In this document: in pieces, positions 54,511-61,157 of the stretch
Position numbering within the stretch: the first letter of the stretch is position 1
Layout of the letters: every line of letters begins with the position of its first letter
Virus record (IMG/VR): IMGVR_UViG_3300037189_012690
Location: 1-64,000 of that record
Strand: one strand, 5' to 3'
Length of the DNA stretch: 64,000 nucleotides
DNA from: a virus
Notes under the pieces: model-generated
Seen by the model: the letters and a program-made list of their open reading frames with translations, nothing else
The model's database searches: none
What the model was told of the DNA's origin: nothing
Program-made: the position numbers and the translations under genes

Positions 54511-54734
54511 CTGATTTTTATTAGGAGACCTACTGTATAGATTAATAAAAGTGTTGCATTAATAACAATTAATGACCACTCACGCCACATGATTGAGACA
54601 ATCAACCAAATGAAGGCACCTAGATTAAGTAAGGCGGGGCCTAGTGGATACATGTTAATGCTTGTAGCCACAGCCCCGATTATAGTTACGAAAGTTGCAA
54701 GCCACTTGAGATAAAATACAGGTTCTTTTTTCAT
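54507..54734 (-). CDS. Small multi-pass membrane protein, 75 aa
   Basis: 75 aa with three short membrane segments: WLATFVTIIGAVATSINMY, GPALLNLGAFIWLIVSIMW and LIVINATLLLIYTVGLLI. Unknown function, widespread type in phages and bacteria. A perfect early promoter ends just before it. Confidence 0.7.
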   Translation of the reverse strand: MKKEPVFYLKWLATFVTIIGAVATSINMYPLGPALLNLGAFIWLIVSIMWREWSLIVINATLLLIYTVGLLIKIS

Positions 54735-54740
54735 GTCCGT

Positions 54741-54769
54741 ATTATAGTACCAAGTGGCTTTATTGTCAA
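54741..54769 (-). promoter_or_regulatory. Early sigma70-type promoter
   Basis: Minus strand TTGACA (54769-54764), 17-bp spacer, TATAAT (54746-54741). The transcript start falls at the ATG of the membrane protein. Confidence 0.92.
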
Positions 54770-55260
54770 GCGGTTGCTAGTTCCTTAAAGGTTTCAACTT
54801 CAAATACCCACCACTTACTAATATGACCGTTGTAAGTTACACGTTTGGGAGAGCCGTCAGTATGAAATGGTATCTCTAAGTATGATACAGTTGAGTGTTC
54901 ATGTTGCGGTATCACAAAATAATAAAACTTATCTTGGTGCTTTTCGTAAACTTGTACTCGCAACTTTCCTGTTTTATTTTTTGTATTAGATACATGTGCA
55001 TCACATTTGCCACGATGAAAACATGATGTGACTAATTTAGCATCACTACCGTCACTTCCATCTCTACCAGATTCACTTACTACTTCAAACTTGCCTACTT
55101 TTGCTAGTGCATGTTCAAATGCAGTACTTACTTGAATCATTCCATTATATAACAATGTATCAATGGTCTTTGGACACATTGAATTATATCTAGGTATGTA
55201 TTGCTGAAAATTTCTAAAATGCTTTACTTCATGTTTGATGTGCGCTGATACGGTTGCCAT
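54766..55260 (-). CDS. Phage protein of unknown function, 164 aa
   Basis: 164 aa. A basic N-terminal helix (SAHIKHEVKHFRNFQQYIP) and a middle segment with SDAKLVTSCF...KLRVQVYEK; the D and E-x-K spacing loosely recalls restriction-endonuclease-like folds, but this is weak. Lies 9 bp after clpP on the same strand, so probably in the clpP transcript. Confidence 0.6.
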   Translation of the reverse strand: MATVSAHIKHEVKHFRNFQQYIPRYNSMCPKTIDTLLYNGMIQVSTAFEHALAKVGKFEVVSESGRDGSDGSDAKLVTSCFHRGKCDAHVSNTKNKTGKLRVQVYEKHQDKFYYFVIPQHEHSTVSYLEIPFHTDGSPKRVTYNGHISKWWVFEVETFKELATA

Positions 55261-55269
55261 GAGTAATCC

Positions 55270-55857
55270 TTATCGTTGTGTAATTACTTTATCAGCAAGA
55301 CCATATGATACGGCTTGGTCAGCACTCATAAAGTTATCACGTTCCATATCTGCAGCAAGTTCATCAAATGATTTGCCTGCACTATTATGTTTAACGTAAA
55401 TCTGTGTTAGATTACGTTTCATTTCCATAATTTCATTTACTTGAATTAACATATCAGTTGCTTGGCCGCGGGCGCCACCTGATGGTTGATGAATCATGTG
55501 TCTTGCGTTCGGCAGGATAAAACGTTTGCCACTAGCACCAGCGTTAGCAAGCAATGAACCCATACTACAAGCTTGGCCCATAACGATGGTAGAAACATCA
55601 GGCTTGATAAATTGCATAGCATCGTAAATAGCCATACCAGCAGTAACACTGCCGCCGGGACTGTTGATATAAAGGGATATATCTTTCTTATCATCTTCTG
55701 ATTCCAAAAAGAGTAGTTGTGCTACGATTAGATTTGCCATATGGTCATGCACTTCGCCCTCAAGCAAAATTACACGGTCACGCAATAAACGACTATAGAT
55801 GTCATAGCTACGTTCACCCTTGCTAGTTGATTCAATTACAATTGGTACTAACGACAT
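55270..55857 (-). CDS. clpP: ATP-dependent Clp protease proteolytic subunit ClpP
   Basis: 195 aa, full length. The catalytic triad is S98 (GQACSMGS), H123 ([10 protein letters not shown]) and D174 (MERDNF). [16 protein letters not shown] is the classic oxyanion-strand signature. ClpP forms a tetradecameric barrel and degrades substrates unfolded by ClpX or ClpA. Together with the phage clpX and clpS it gives an almost complete phage-encoded Clp system. A late-like CTAAATAC lies upstream on the minus strand near 55919. Confidence 0.98.
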   Translation of the reverse strand: MSLVPIVIESTSKGERSYDIYSRLLRDRVILLEGEVHDHMANLIVAQLLFLESEDDKKDISLYINSPGGSVTAGMAIYDAMQFIKPDVSTIVMGQACSMGSLLANAGASGKRFILPNARHMIHQPSGGARGQATDMLIQVNEIMEMKRNLTQIYVKHNSAGKSFDELAADMERDNFMSADQAVSYGLADKVITQR

Positions 55858-55963
55858 TTGATTCCTTTATAAAATTAGAAAGTAAGTCACTATAGCAAAT
55901 TGATATCAGCTATTAAAGTATTTAGGTAATATTGCTTAAATTAATATTTTATTTGATTTGGCT

Positions 55964-55970
55964 CTAAATA
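55964..55970 (+). promoter_or_regulatory. Late-type promoter
   Basis: CTAAATA(C), 17 bases before the ATG at 55988, with AAGGAGA between. Confidence 0.65.
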
Positions 55971-55987
55971 CTATAAAGGAGATTCAT

Positions 55988-56221
55988 ATGTTAGACTTTG
56001 TTAAAAAACTATTTAGGTTAGAACCAAAAAAACAGGAACCTTGGCCATTTCCTACTAGTCGCCCGCAAGAACCTGTAATAGATGCAGTAGATATGACACC
56101 CACCCTTACTTTAAAAGTAGAAGAACCAGTTAAAGTAGAAAAGAAGGCTAAAAAAACAGCTAAGCCAAAAACAGCAAAAACACCTGCTGCTAAAAAACCT
56201 AAAGCTAAAAAAGAAAAATAA
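55988..56221 (+). CDS. Lys/Ala-rich basic protein, histone-H1-like tail
   Basis: 77 aa from ATG 55988. A short hydrophobic start (MLDFVKKLFRLE) leads to a proline-containing middle and an H1-like tail (KKTAKPKTAKTPAAKKPKAK). Likely binds nucleic acid, perhaps an internal DNA-compacting virion protein given its late promoter (inference). Confidence 0.65.
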   Translation: MLDFVKKLFRLEPKKQEPWPFPTSRPQEPVIDAVDMTPTLTLKVEEPVKVEKKAKKTAKPKTAKTPAAKKPKAKKEK

Positions 56222-56224
56222 TAG

Positions 56225-56242
56225 TCGGGACGAAAGTCCCGA
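56225..56242 (+). terminator. Short hairpin with GAAA tetraloop
   Basis: TCGGGAC-GAAA-GTCCCGA, 7-bp stem, no T-run. A weak terminator or stabilising 3' hairpin directly before a late promoter. Confidence 0.6.
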
Positions 56243-56247
56243 TACCA

Positions 56248-56255
56248 TATAAATA
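56248..56255 (+). promoter_or_regulatory. T4 late promoter fused to a start codon
   Basis: Exact TATAAATA, then CTAT, then ATG at 56260. With T4 geometry the transcript would begin at the start codon itself. Confidence 0.8.
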
Positions 56256-56259
56256 CTAT

Positions 56260-56946
56260 ATGAGCATTAGTTTTGACATAATCAGTGACTTGGATCTTTA
56301 TCCTGAGGATAAGTTTGATTGGACTGATAAAGTAACTAGTTTATTCTGCATTGTTGCAGGGAATCTGTCCCATGATTTAAAAACAATACAACGCACACTA
56401 ACCTATCTATCTACATTCTATCAAGGTGTTTTTTACATCGATGGTGGATTAGAACATTTTGATCTTATGCTTCAACAAGATAGAGTAGAAGAAATAGGAA
56501 AGATGTGTGACAGCACAAACAATACAGTGTTTTTGCACAATAACGTAGTAGTTTTAAATGGGGTAGCACTAATCGCAATAAACGGATGGTATGGTAATTA
56601 TCCTATCATTGATTTAGAGCAGGACCTACTAGCAGAATCATATCGTAGAGAAGATATAGTATATCTTTATAATACCGTCAAAAAATTGCAATTACATATG
56701 GATGTTAAGGATATTGTGGTAGTTAGTAATTGTATACCCGACACAAAACTATTTTTTGGGGATACTAACAGATTATCGGATGACATTTGTCCAACTATGG
56801 TTTTAACAGCAGATACCGAAAAGAAAGTTAAGAATTGGATTTTTGGTGCAACTGATAAGATGATAGACACAACACTTAGTGGAATAAGATTTGTGTCTAA
56901 CCCTTGTGTAAGCAAGCCCTATTGGGCTAAACGTATAGAAATTTAA
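56260..56946 (+). CDS. Catalytically degenerate metallophosphoesterase homologue
   Basis: 228 aa that can be laid over calcineurin-like phosphoesterases motif by motif, but every metal ligand site except the first Asp is changed. ISDLDLY has D-x-D for D-x-H; VAGNLS has GN for GD; IDGGLEHF replaces GNHE; VVVSNCIPD has N for H; IFGATDKMID replaces GHTH. The fold is kept and activity should be lost. The intact relative is at 51420. Probably a regulatory or structural pseudoenzyme made late; no ribosome site. Confidence 0.75.
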   Translation: MSISFDIISDLDLYPEDKFDWTDKVTSLFCIVAGNLSHDLKTIQRTLTYLSTFYQGVFYIDGGLEHFDLMLQQDRVEEIGKMCDSTNNTVFLHNNVVVLNGVALIAINGWYGNYPIIDLEQDLLAESYRREDIVYLYNTVKKLQLHMDVKDIVVVSNCIPDTKLFFGDTNRLSDDICPTMVLTADTEKKVKNWIFGATDKMIDTTLSGIRFVSNPCVSKPYWAKRIEI

Positions 56947-57248
56947 CCTTCTTGTTCTATTTTAACCTGTAACGGAAATCCCTGTGATCTTGCATCTACA
57001 GTTACTTCAATACCCTTTTGTTCGGCTATCTCATAAGGTAACACTGCTACTGTAGCTGATCCTTCAACATGAATATTCTGTGTAATATTGACAGCGGTAT
57101 CTGCATTATAATTAAAATGTTCAATTAGGCTGCTAACTACAAAGTCCATGCTTGTATGGTCATCATTCATATAAATGATTTTGTACATAGGAGGTTCCGG
57201 AATCTTAAAGTTCGGTTTAATTTTTAGTTTTGTATCTGAATTTGCCAT
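56943..57248 (-). CDS. clpS: Clp protease adaptor ClpS
   Basis: 101 aa, normal length. PPMYKIIYMNDDHTSMDFVV carries the N-degron pocket residues N-D-D, followed by the family pattern IHVEGSATVAVLPYEIAEQK and GFPLQVKIE. In bacteria ClpS delivers N-end-rule substrates to ClpA; no ClpA is seen here, so it may modulate the host ClpAP. Convergent 4-bp overlap with the 56260 gene. Confidence 0.95.
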   Translation of the reverse strand: MANSDTKLKIKPNFKIPEPPMYKIIYMNDDHTSMDFVVSSLIEHFNYNADTAVNITQNIHVEGSATVAVLPYEIAEQKGIEVTVDARSQGFPLQVKIEQEG

Positions 57249-57267
57249 CTTTTACCTTATATGAGTA

Positions 57268-57295
57268 AAGTGTGCAGCAGAATTACTGCACACTT
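57268..57295 (-). terminator. Hairpin between hsp20 and clpS
   Basis: AAGTGTGCAG and CTGCACACTT form a 10-bp stem. On the minus strand no strong T-run follows; the plus-strand side has CTTTTATTT. Confidence 0.6.
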
Positions 57296-57307
57296 TTATT
57301 TAGTTTA

Positions 57308-57754
57308 TTACTTTACGTAAGAAATAGCAATAGATTTGGGCTTCTCATCTTCTGGGATGATACGGACCAAATCAATAACTAGCATACCGTCACGTATGAT
57401 AGCACCCTTAACTTCAATATGTTCAGCTAATGGGAAAGTGCGCTCAAAATTACGTGTACTGATGCCATGATGTACGTATTCGATGTTTTCTGGAATGCCG
57501 TCTTTTTTAGCACCCTTAACGGTCAATACATTTTTTTCTATGGTAACCTCAATTTCGCCTTCTTTGAATCCAGCAACGGCGATTTCAATATTGAAAACGT
57601 CCTCATCTATTTTTAGAAGGTTATACGGAGGGTAATTACTTTGTTGTACCGAGGATAGTCGTAGTAGTTCATCTATCATAGTATCGAAACCGATACCAAA
57701 TCTATGAATTGCGGGAATATCGCGGGCACGAAGGGTTAGTGTTGAATTTGTCAT
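57308..57754 (-). CDS. Small heat-shock protein Hsp20 (IbpA-type)
   Basis: 148 aa. The alpha-crystallin domain covers about 40-135: YNLLKIDEDVFNIEIAVAGF, GEIEVTIEKNVLTVKG, HHGISTRNFERTFPLAEHIE, and IIRDGMLVIDLVRIIPE. N-terminal residues FDTMIDELLRLS match IbpA. It holds unfolded proteins for DnaK and is common in T4-like phages. The leader has a ROSE-like thermometer and a late promoter. Confidence 0.96.
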   Translation of the reverse strand: MTNSTLTLRARDIPAIHRFGIGFDTMIDELLRLSSVQQSNYPPYNLLKIDEDVFNIEIAVAGFKEGEIEVTIEKNVLTVKGAKKDGIPENIEYVHHGISTRNFERTFPLAEHIEVKGAIIRDGMLVIDLVRIIPEDEKPKSIAISYVK

Positions 57755-57812
57755 TTTTATCTCCTTTCAATAAGCAAGTTATGACATTAAGTAGACCCGA
57801 CTTCGGCATCTA
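57755..57812 (-). promoter_or_regulatory. hsp20 5' leader with ROSE-like RNA thermometer
   Basis: Reading the minus strand, a first stem pairs AAGTAGA with TCTACTT (57815-57789). The second pairs CTTGCTT (57778-57772) with AAAGGAG (57767-57761) across a 4-nt loop. The pairing has six base pairs and one bulged G opposite the Shine-Dalgarno sequence, identical in strand sequence to the dnaK leader. This is the ROSE-type masking helix. Confidence 0.68.
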
Positions 57813-57817
57813 CTTGT

Positions 57818-57825
57818 ATATTTAG
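57818..57825 (-). promoter_or_regulatory. Late-type promoter for hsp20
   Basis: CTAAATAT on the minus strand; expected transcript start near 57812, just before the first leader hairpin. Confidence 0.6.
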
Positions 57826-57861
57826 TGTATACTTTTTGCGTAAAAAAGTAAATTATTTAGG

Positions 57862-58077
57862 TTAATATAATTTTTTGGGGAGAGTTTGATCTTTTAGGAA
57901 TTTCTTCCAGCGTCTTTTTGCAAGACTTTTGGCTACTTTGCGTTTGATGTTGGGTTTGACATATTCTTGGCGCTCACGTACTTCTTGCAGAATACCAGAT
58001 TCTGCAACTTTCTTTTTGAATTTACGCAATGCTTTCTCAACATTGCCGTCATGTACGATTACTTTTTTTCCACTCAT
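57862..58077 (-). CDS. rpsU: Ribosomal protein bS21
   Basis: 71 aa, the usual length. KVIVHDGNVEKALRKFKKKV then VRERQEYVKPNIKRKVAKSL and a basic C terminus match bS21. In the ribosome bS21 lies near the anti-Shine-Dalgarno end of 16S rRNA and assists initiation. A phage copy could exchange into ribosomes and favour late messages, some of which appear leaderless. Its ATG overlaps the clpX stop by 4 bp. Confidence 0.96.
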   Translation of the reverse strand: MSGKKVIVHDGNVEKALRKFKKKVAESGILQEVRERQEYVKPNIKRKVAKSLAKRRWKKFLKDQTLPKKLY

Positions 58078-59270
58078 AATATTGATTTAGGTTCTAAAAC
58101 ATCATCCTTAGTAATATTTAGCGTTTTTATATTATTTTCTTTGTATCTGCCCACATTGTACATGTGTGTCATTAATACACGCTCAATCTCAGTATGTAAG
58201 CCTCTAGCCCCAGTTTTTAGCGTTAATGTATTCTCTGCTATCTGTTCTAAAGCTTCGTCTGTAAAACTTAGTTCTATCTTGTCTAAACTGAATAGATATT
58301 TATACTGACTGATATAGTTATTTTTCACATCCTTAAGAACCTTAATTAACTGTTCTTTGTTCAGTTCGCTAATACTGACTGTAGTTGTAAAACGTCCAAT
58401 AAACTCAGGAATCATTCCATACTTTGTTAAATCGTCCGGAGTAACTTTACTTAAATCACCCTCAATTTTTGTATCTTTGATGCTTGCACTAAATCCAATA
58501 CTAGTTCCATTTTCACGTGTAGCTATAACGTCTTTCAGACCAACAAAGGCTCCTCCTGCAATGAATAATATGTTCTTAGTGTTTATTTCATTCATATCAT
58601 TGCCCGGATGCTTTCTGCCACCTTGTGATGATACTCTGCAAGTCGTACCTTCAACTAGCTTTAATAATGCTTGCTGTACACCTTCACCACTTACATCACG
58701 GGTAATACTTGTACTTTCGCCTTTACGTGCGATTTTATCTATTTCATCAACAAATATAATACCCTGTTCAGCTAAAGCTACATCACCTCCTGCAGCATTA
58801 ACAAGCATAGTAATCATTGACTCTACATCATCACCAACATAACCAGCTTCAGTTAGGCTAGTAGCATCAGCAACAATGAAGGGAACCTTAAGATATTTTG
58901 CAACTGTTTTGGCAAGCAATGTTTTACCTGAACCTGTAGGTCCAACGATTAGTACATTACCCTTTTGAATCTCAAGGTCTTTAGGTGGGTGAGTAATACG
59001 TTTATAATGATTGCTGATTGCTACACTTAGTACAATCTTAGCACTATCTTGACCTATTACGTGTTCATCCAAATAAGCTTTGATTTTGTCAGGATCATAG
59101 TTGGGTTCTGATTTAGGAGATTCTATCTTAAAATCATCCATAATCAGGTCATCACATAATTCAACGCAGTCGCTACAAATTGCTACTCCGTCCCCTACTA
59201 TAAGCTTCTTAACAAATTCTTTATTAGTTCCGCAAAAACTGCAGTGATTTAGTTTGTTTTCTTCTTCCAT
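58074..59270 (-). CDS. clpX: ATP-dependent unfoldase ClpX
   Basis: 398 aa, complete. Zinc-binding domain: C10/C13 (HCSFCG) and C32/C35 (ICSDCVELC). Walker A GPTGSGKT (110-117), pore loop GYVG (143-146), Walker B IIFVDEID (E176), RKH loop GGRKHP (217-222) and the ClpP-docking IGF tripeptide (258-260). All functional parts are retained, so it should pair with phage or host ClpP. GATAAGTATTATAT precedes the ATG with no ribosome site. Confidence 0.98.
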   Translation of the reverse strand: MEEENKLNHCSFCGTNKEFVKKLIVGDGVAICSDCVELCDDLIMDDFKIESPKSEPNYDPDKIKAYLDEHVIGQDSAKIVLSVAISNHYKRITHPPKDLEIQKGNVLIVGPTGSGKTLLAKTVAKYLKVPFIVADATSLTEAGYVGDDVESMITMLVNAAGGDVALAEQGIIFVDEIDKIARKGESTSITRDVSGEGVQQALLKLVEGTTCRVSSQGGRKHPGNDMNEINTKNILFIAGGAFVGLKDVIATRENGTSIGFSASIKDTKIEGDLSKVTPDDLTKYGMIPEFIGRFTTTVSISELNKEQLIKVLKDVKNNYISQYKYLFSLDKIELSFTDEALEQIAENTLTLKTGARGLHTEIERVLMTHMYNVGRYKENNIKTLNITKDDVLEPKSIL

Positions 59271-59309
59271 ATATAATACTTATCATAACCTTCCAATTGT
59301 CTTAGAAAA

Positions 59310-60413
59310 TTATTTGTCGGTACACAAGTGCGGTTTCACCGCAGACAATGTGATATTATTGACAGAATCAATGTTTGCCCTAATTCTATTTTTGGGCTTG
59401 TTCAGATCAATAATAAAAGTCTCTTTTGGGTTCCACTCACTCGATACTCCAAACTCAGTTCTTTTTCCGCTATAATTTTTGTACTTATTAGCACTTGGAC
59501 TATAGTAACAAACTGTGTTCAATATTCTTTTACTGGTATCTATAAAATCTACTTTGATAGCATATCTGCTATTATCAATTACATGGCCAGTTAATGCATT
59601 TACAGATTGAGGGAAATAATCTCCACCAAACCAATTATATGCAAGTTCAGGTCTATTTAAATCATTAAAGTAATAACGGTCTACTGTATCAAGTAACTTA
59701 TCATTTTGTTTTCTATATTGCACAACAAAACTATAAATTCCACTACAGAAAGTACTACAGTCCCTATCTTTAACCTGACTTAATACTTGTGACAATGATT
59801 GAAGATATCTGTCGCTGAATCTAACTCGGTATGTAAACTCAGCATACACGTATCTGTTTCTGTCATCCATTTTAAAGTTAATTGGTTGTACTTCTAACTC
59901 TAATGCTTTTTCAGGATAGTCTTTTAAGACACTCATTAGTAGTTTATCACCACTCTTGCGTTGGTCTTCGTATGTGCTAATAGAGCCAGCAAGAAAGTCA
60001 CCGTCAATTTTTTGATTAGATTTCGCAGAATACAAAACATATTCATCACGTATTGTAGGACGAATCATTACTTCCATCTGAACTAAGAACTGTCCAGAAC
60101 TTGTTTCATTGCCTTGACGTATTTCTAGTATCTTGTAACTTTCAATAAAACCTGAACTATGGCTTAGAATGTAATTTTTAGCAACTTCATTATTAACTAT
60201 TTCACGTTCAGTTTGAATAGCAACACCCATAGCAAGTTCAACTGCATATCTAAAGCATAATTTCTTAGCTTCAACTACAGTTTGACCATATGCATAAACC
60301 TTATATGGTCCACGCACATCTTTAGGTGTTGAATGTTTTACTAAAGTTGGGCCATCTGTTGTTGCACATGCACTTAACATACATGCCAACAACAGAGTTA
60401 TTAGATATCTCAT
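59310..60413 (-). CDS. Large lipoprotein of unknown function, 367 aa
   Basis: Signal and lipobox LACMLSAC|A give a lipid anchor. The mature protein is mostly beta (QFLVQMEVMIRPTIRDEYVL, RYVYAEFTYRVRFSDRYLQ) and contains several cysteines (DCSTFCSGIY). The first half resembles the small stress-lipoprotein (LPP20-type) layout with a KVYAYGQTVVEAKKLC repeat. It overlaps the next lipoprotein gene by 4 bp. Envelope-located; function unknown. Confidence 0.7.
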   Translation of the reverse strand: MRYLITLLLACMLSACATTDGPTLVKHSTPKDVRGPYKVYAYGQTVVEAKKLCFRYAVELAMGVAIQTEREIVNNEVAKNYILSHSSGFIESYKILEIRQGNETSSGQFLVQMEVMIRPTIRDEYVLYSAKSNQKIDGDFLAGSISTYEDQRKSGDKLLMSVLKDYPEKALELEVQPINFKMDDRNRYVYAEFTYRVRFSDRYLQSLSQVLSQVKDRDCSTFCSGIYSFVVQYRKQNDKLLDTVDRYYFNDLNRPELAYNWFGGDYFPQSVNALTGHVIDNSRYAIKVDFIDTSKRILNTVCYYSPSANKYKNYSGKRTEFGVSSEWNPKETFIIDLNKPKNRIRANIDSVNNITLSAVKPHLCTDK

Positions 60414-61081
60414 CTTTGATTTTTGCGCATTGAATCACGAACTTGTGCAGCAATATTAGCATCTTGTTCGCTCCACTGATAAACTGCAACATAAGTTTTA
60501 CCGTCATCTTTGATTGATTCACCAATCTTGCGAACACCGTGTAAGAAACCTTTTGATGTGATTTCAGTCACAGCTTCAGTTACGGTTTGATCTACTACAC
60601 GTGCATTGCGCTTTGCAGTATTATCTTTCTGCGAACCTTCATTGTTACGATTATTGTTGATATCGGCTTCGAGTTCTTTGTCAGTAGTATCAAATGTGCC
60701 TTCATTACTTTTGAACTTGTTAACAGTGATATCACTTGCATTGTCTATTGCTTTACTCATGATTTTAACCCGGCGTTCACTTGAAACATTTTTACCATGA
60801 ACAAACTTAACTAATTTGTCCATTGCATCACCCTCAGCTAATATGTTGACGTTACGTTTCCAAGCAGGAGCCTGACCTGTAACTTCAATACGTTCTAGTT
60901 TACCAAATGTAGTATAAACAATCTTTACACCTTCATCAGTAAATGTAGTACTGATTTTAGTTTCTTTTATTGGAGCAGTAGCATCTGCAGATGGAGTAAT
61001 ACCGTTGTTTTGCTTACCTGAAATTGAAGAACAACCAACCAAAGCGAGTGCTATTGCGGCTGCAATTGAAAGCTTTTTCAT
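60410..61081 (-). CDS. Lipoprotein, 223 aa
   Basis: Signal peptide with lipobox ALALVGC|S. The mature part includes KIVYTTFGKLERIEVTGQAP and a C-terminal YVAVYQWSEQDANIAAQV, a pattern found in LPP20-like bacterial lipoproteins. It shares an operon with the 367-aa lipoprotein and has its own sigma70 promoter, so the two probably form an envelope complex (inference). Confidence 0.7.
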   Translation of the reverse strand: MKKLSIAAAIALALVGCSSISGKQNNGITPSADATAPIKETKISTTFTDEGVKIVYTTFGKLERIEVTGQAPAWKRNVNILAEGDAMDKLVKFVHGKNVSSERRVKIMSKAIDNASDITVNKFKSNEGTFDTTDKELEADINNNRNNEGSQKDNTAKRNARVVDQTVTEAVTEITSKGFLHGVRKIGESIKDDGKTYVAVYQWSEQDANIAAQVRDSMRKNQR

Positions 61082-61113
61082 TTGTAAATCCTTAGTAAAG
61101 TTTAAGAGTTTGT

Positions 61114-61142
61114 AGTATACTGCGGTTTGGATTCAAGTACAA
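61114..61142 (-). promoter_or_regulatory. Sigma70-type promoter for lipoprotein pair
   Basis: Minus strand TTGTAC (61142-61137), 17-bp spacer, TATACT (61119-61114). Confidence 0.7.
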
Positions 61143-61157
61143 CAGTTTTTGGGTAAA

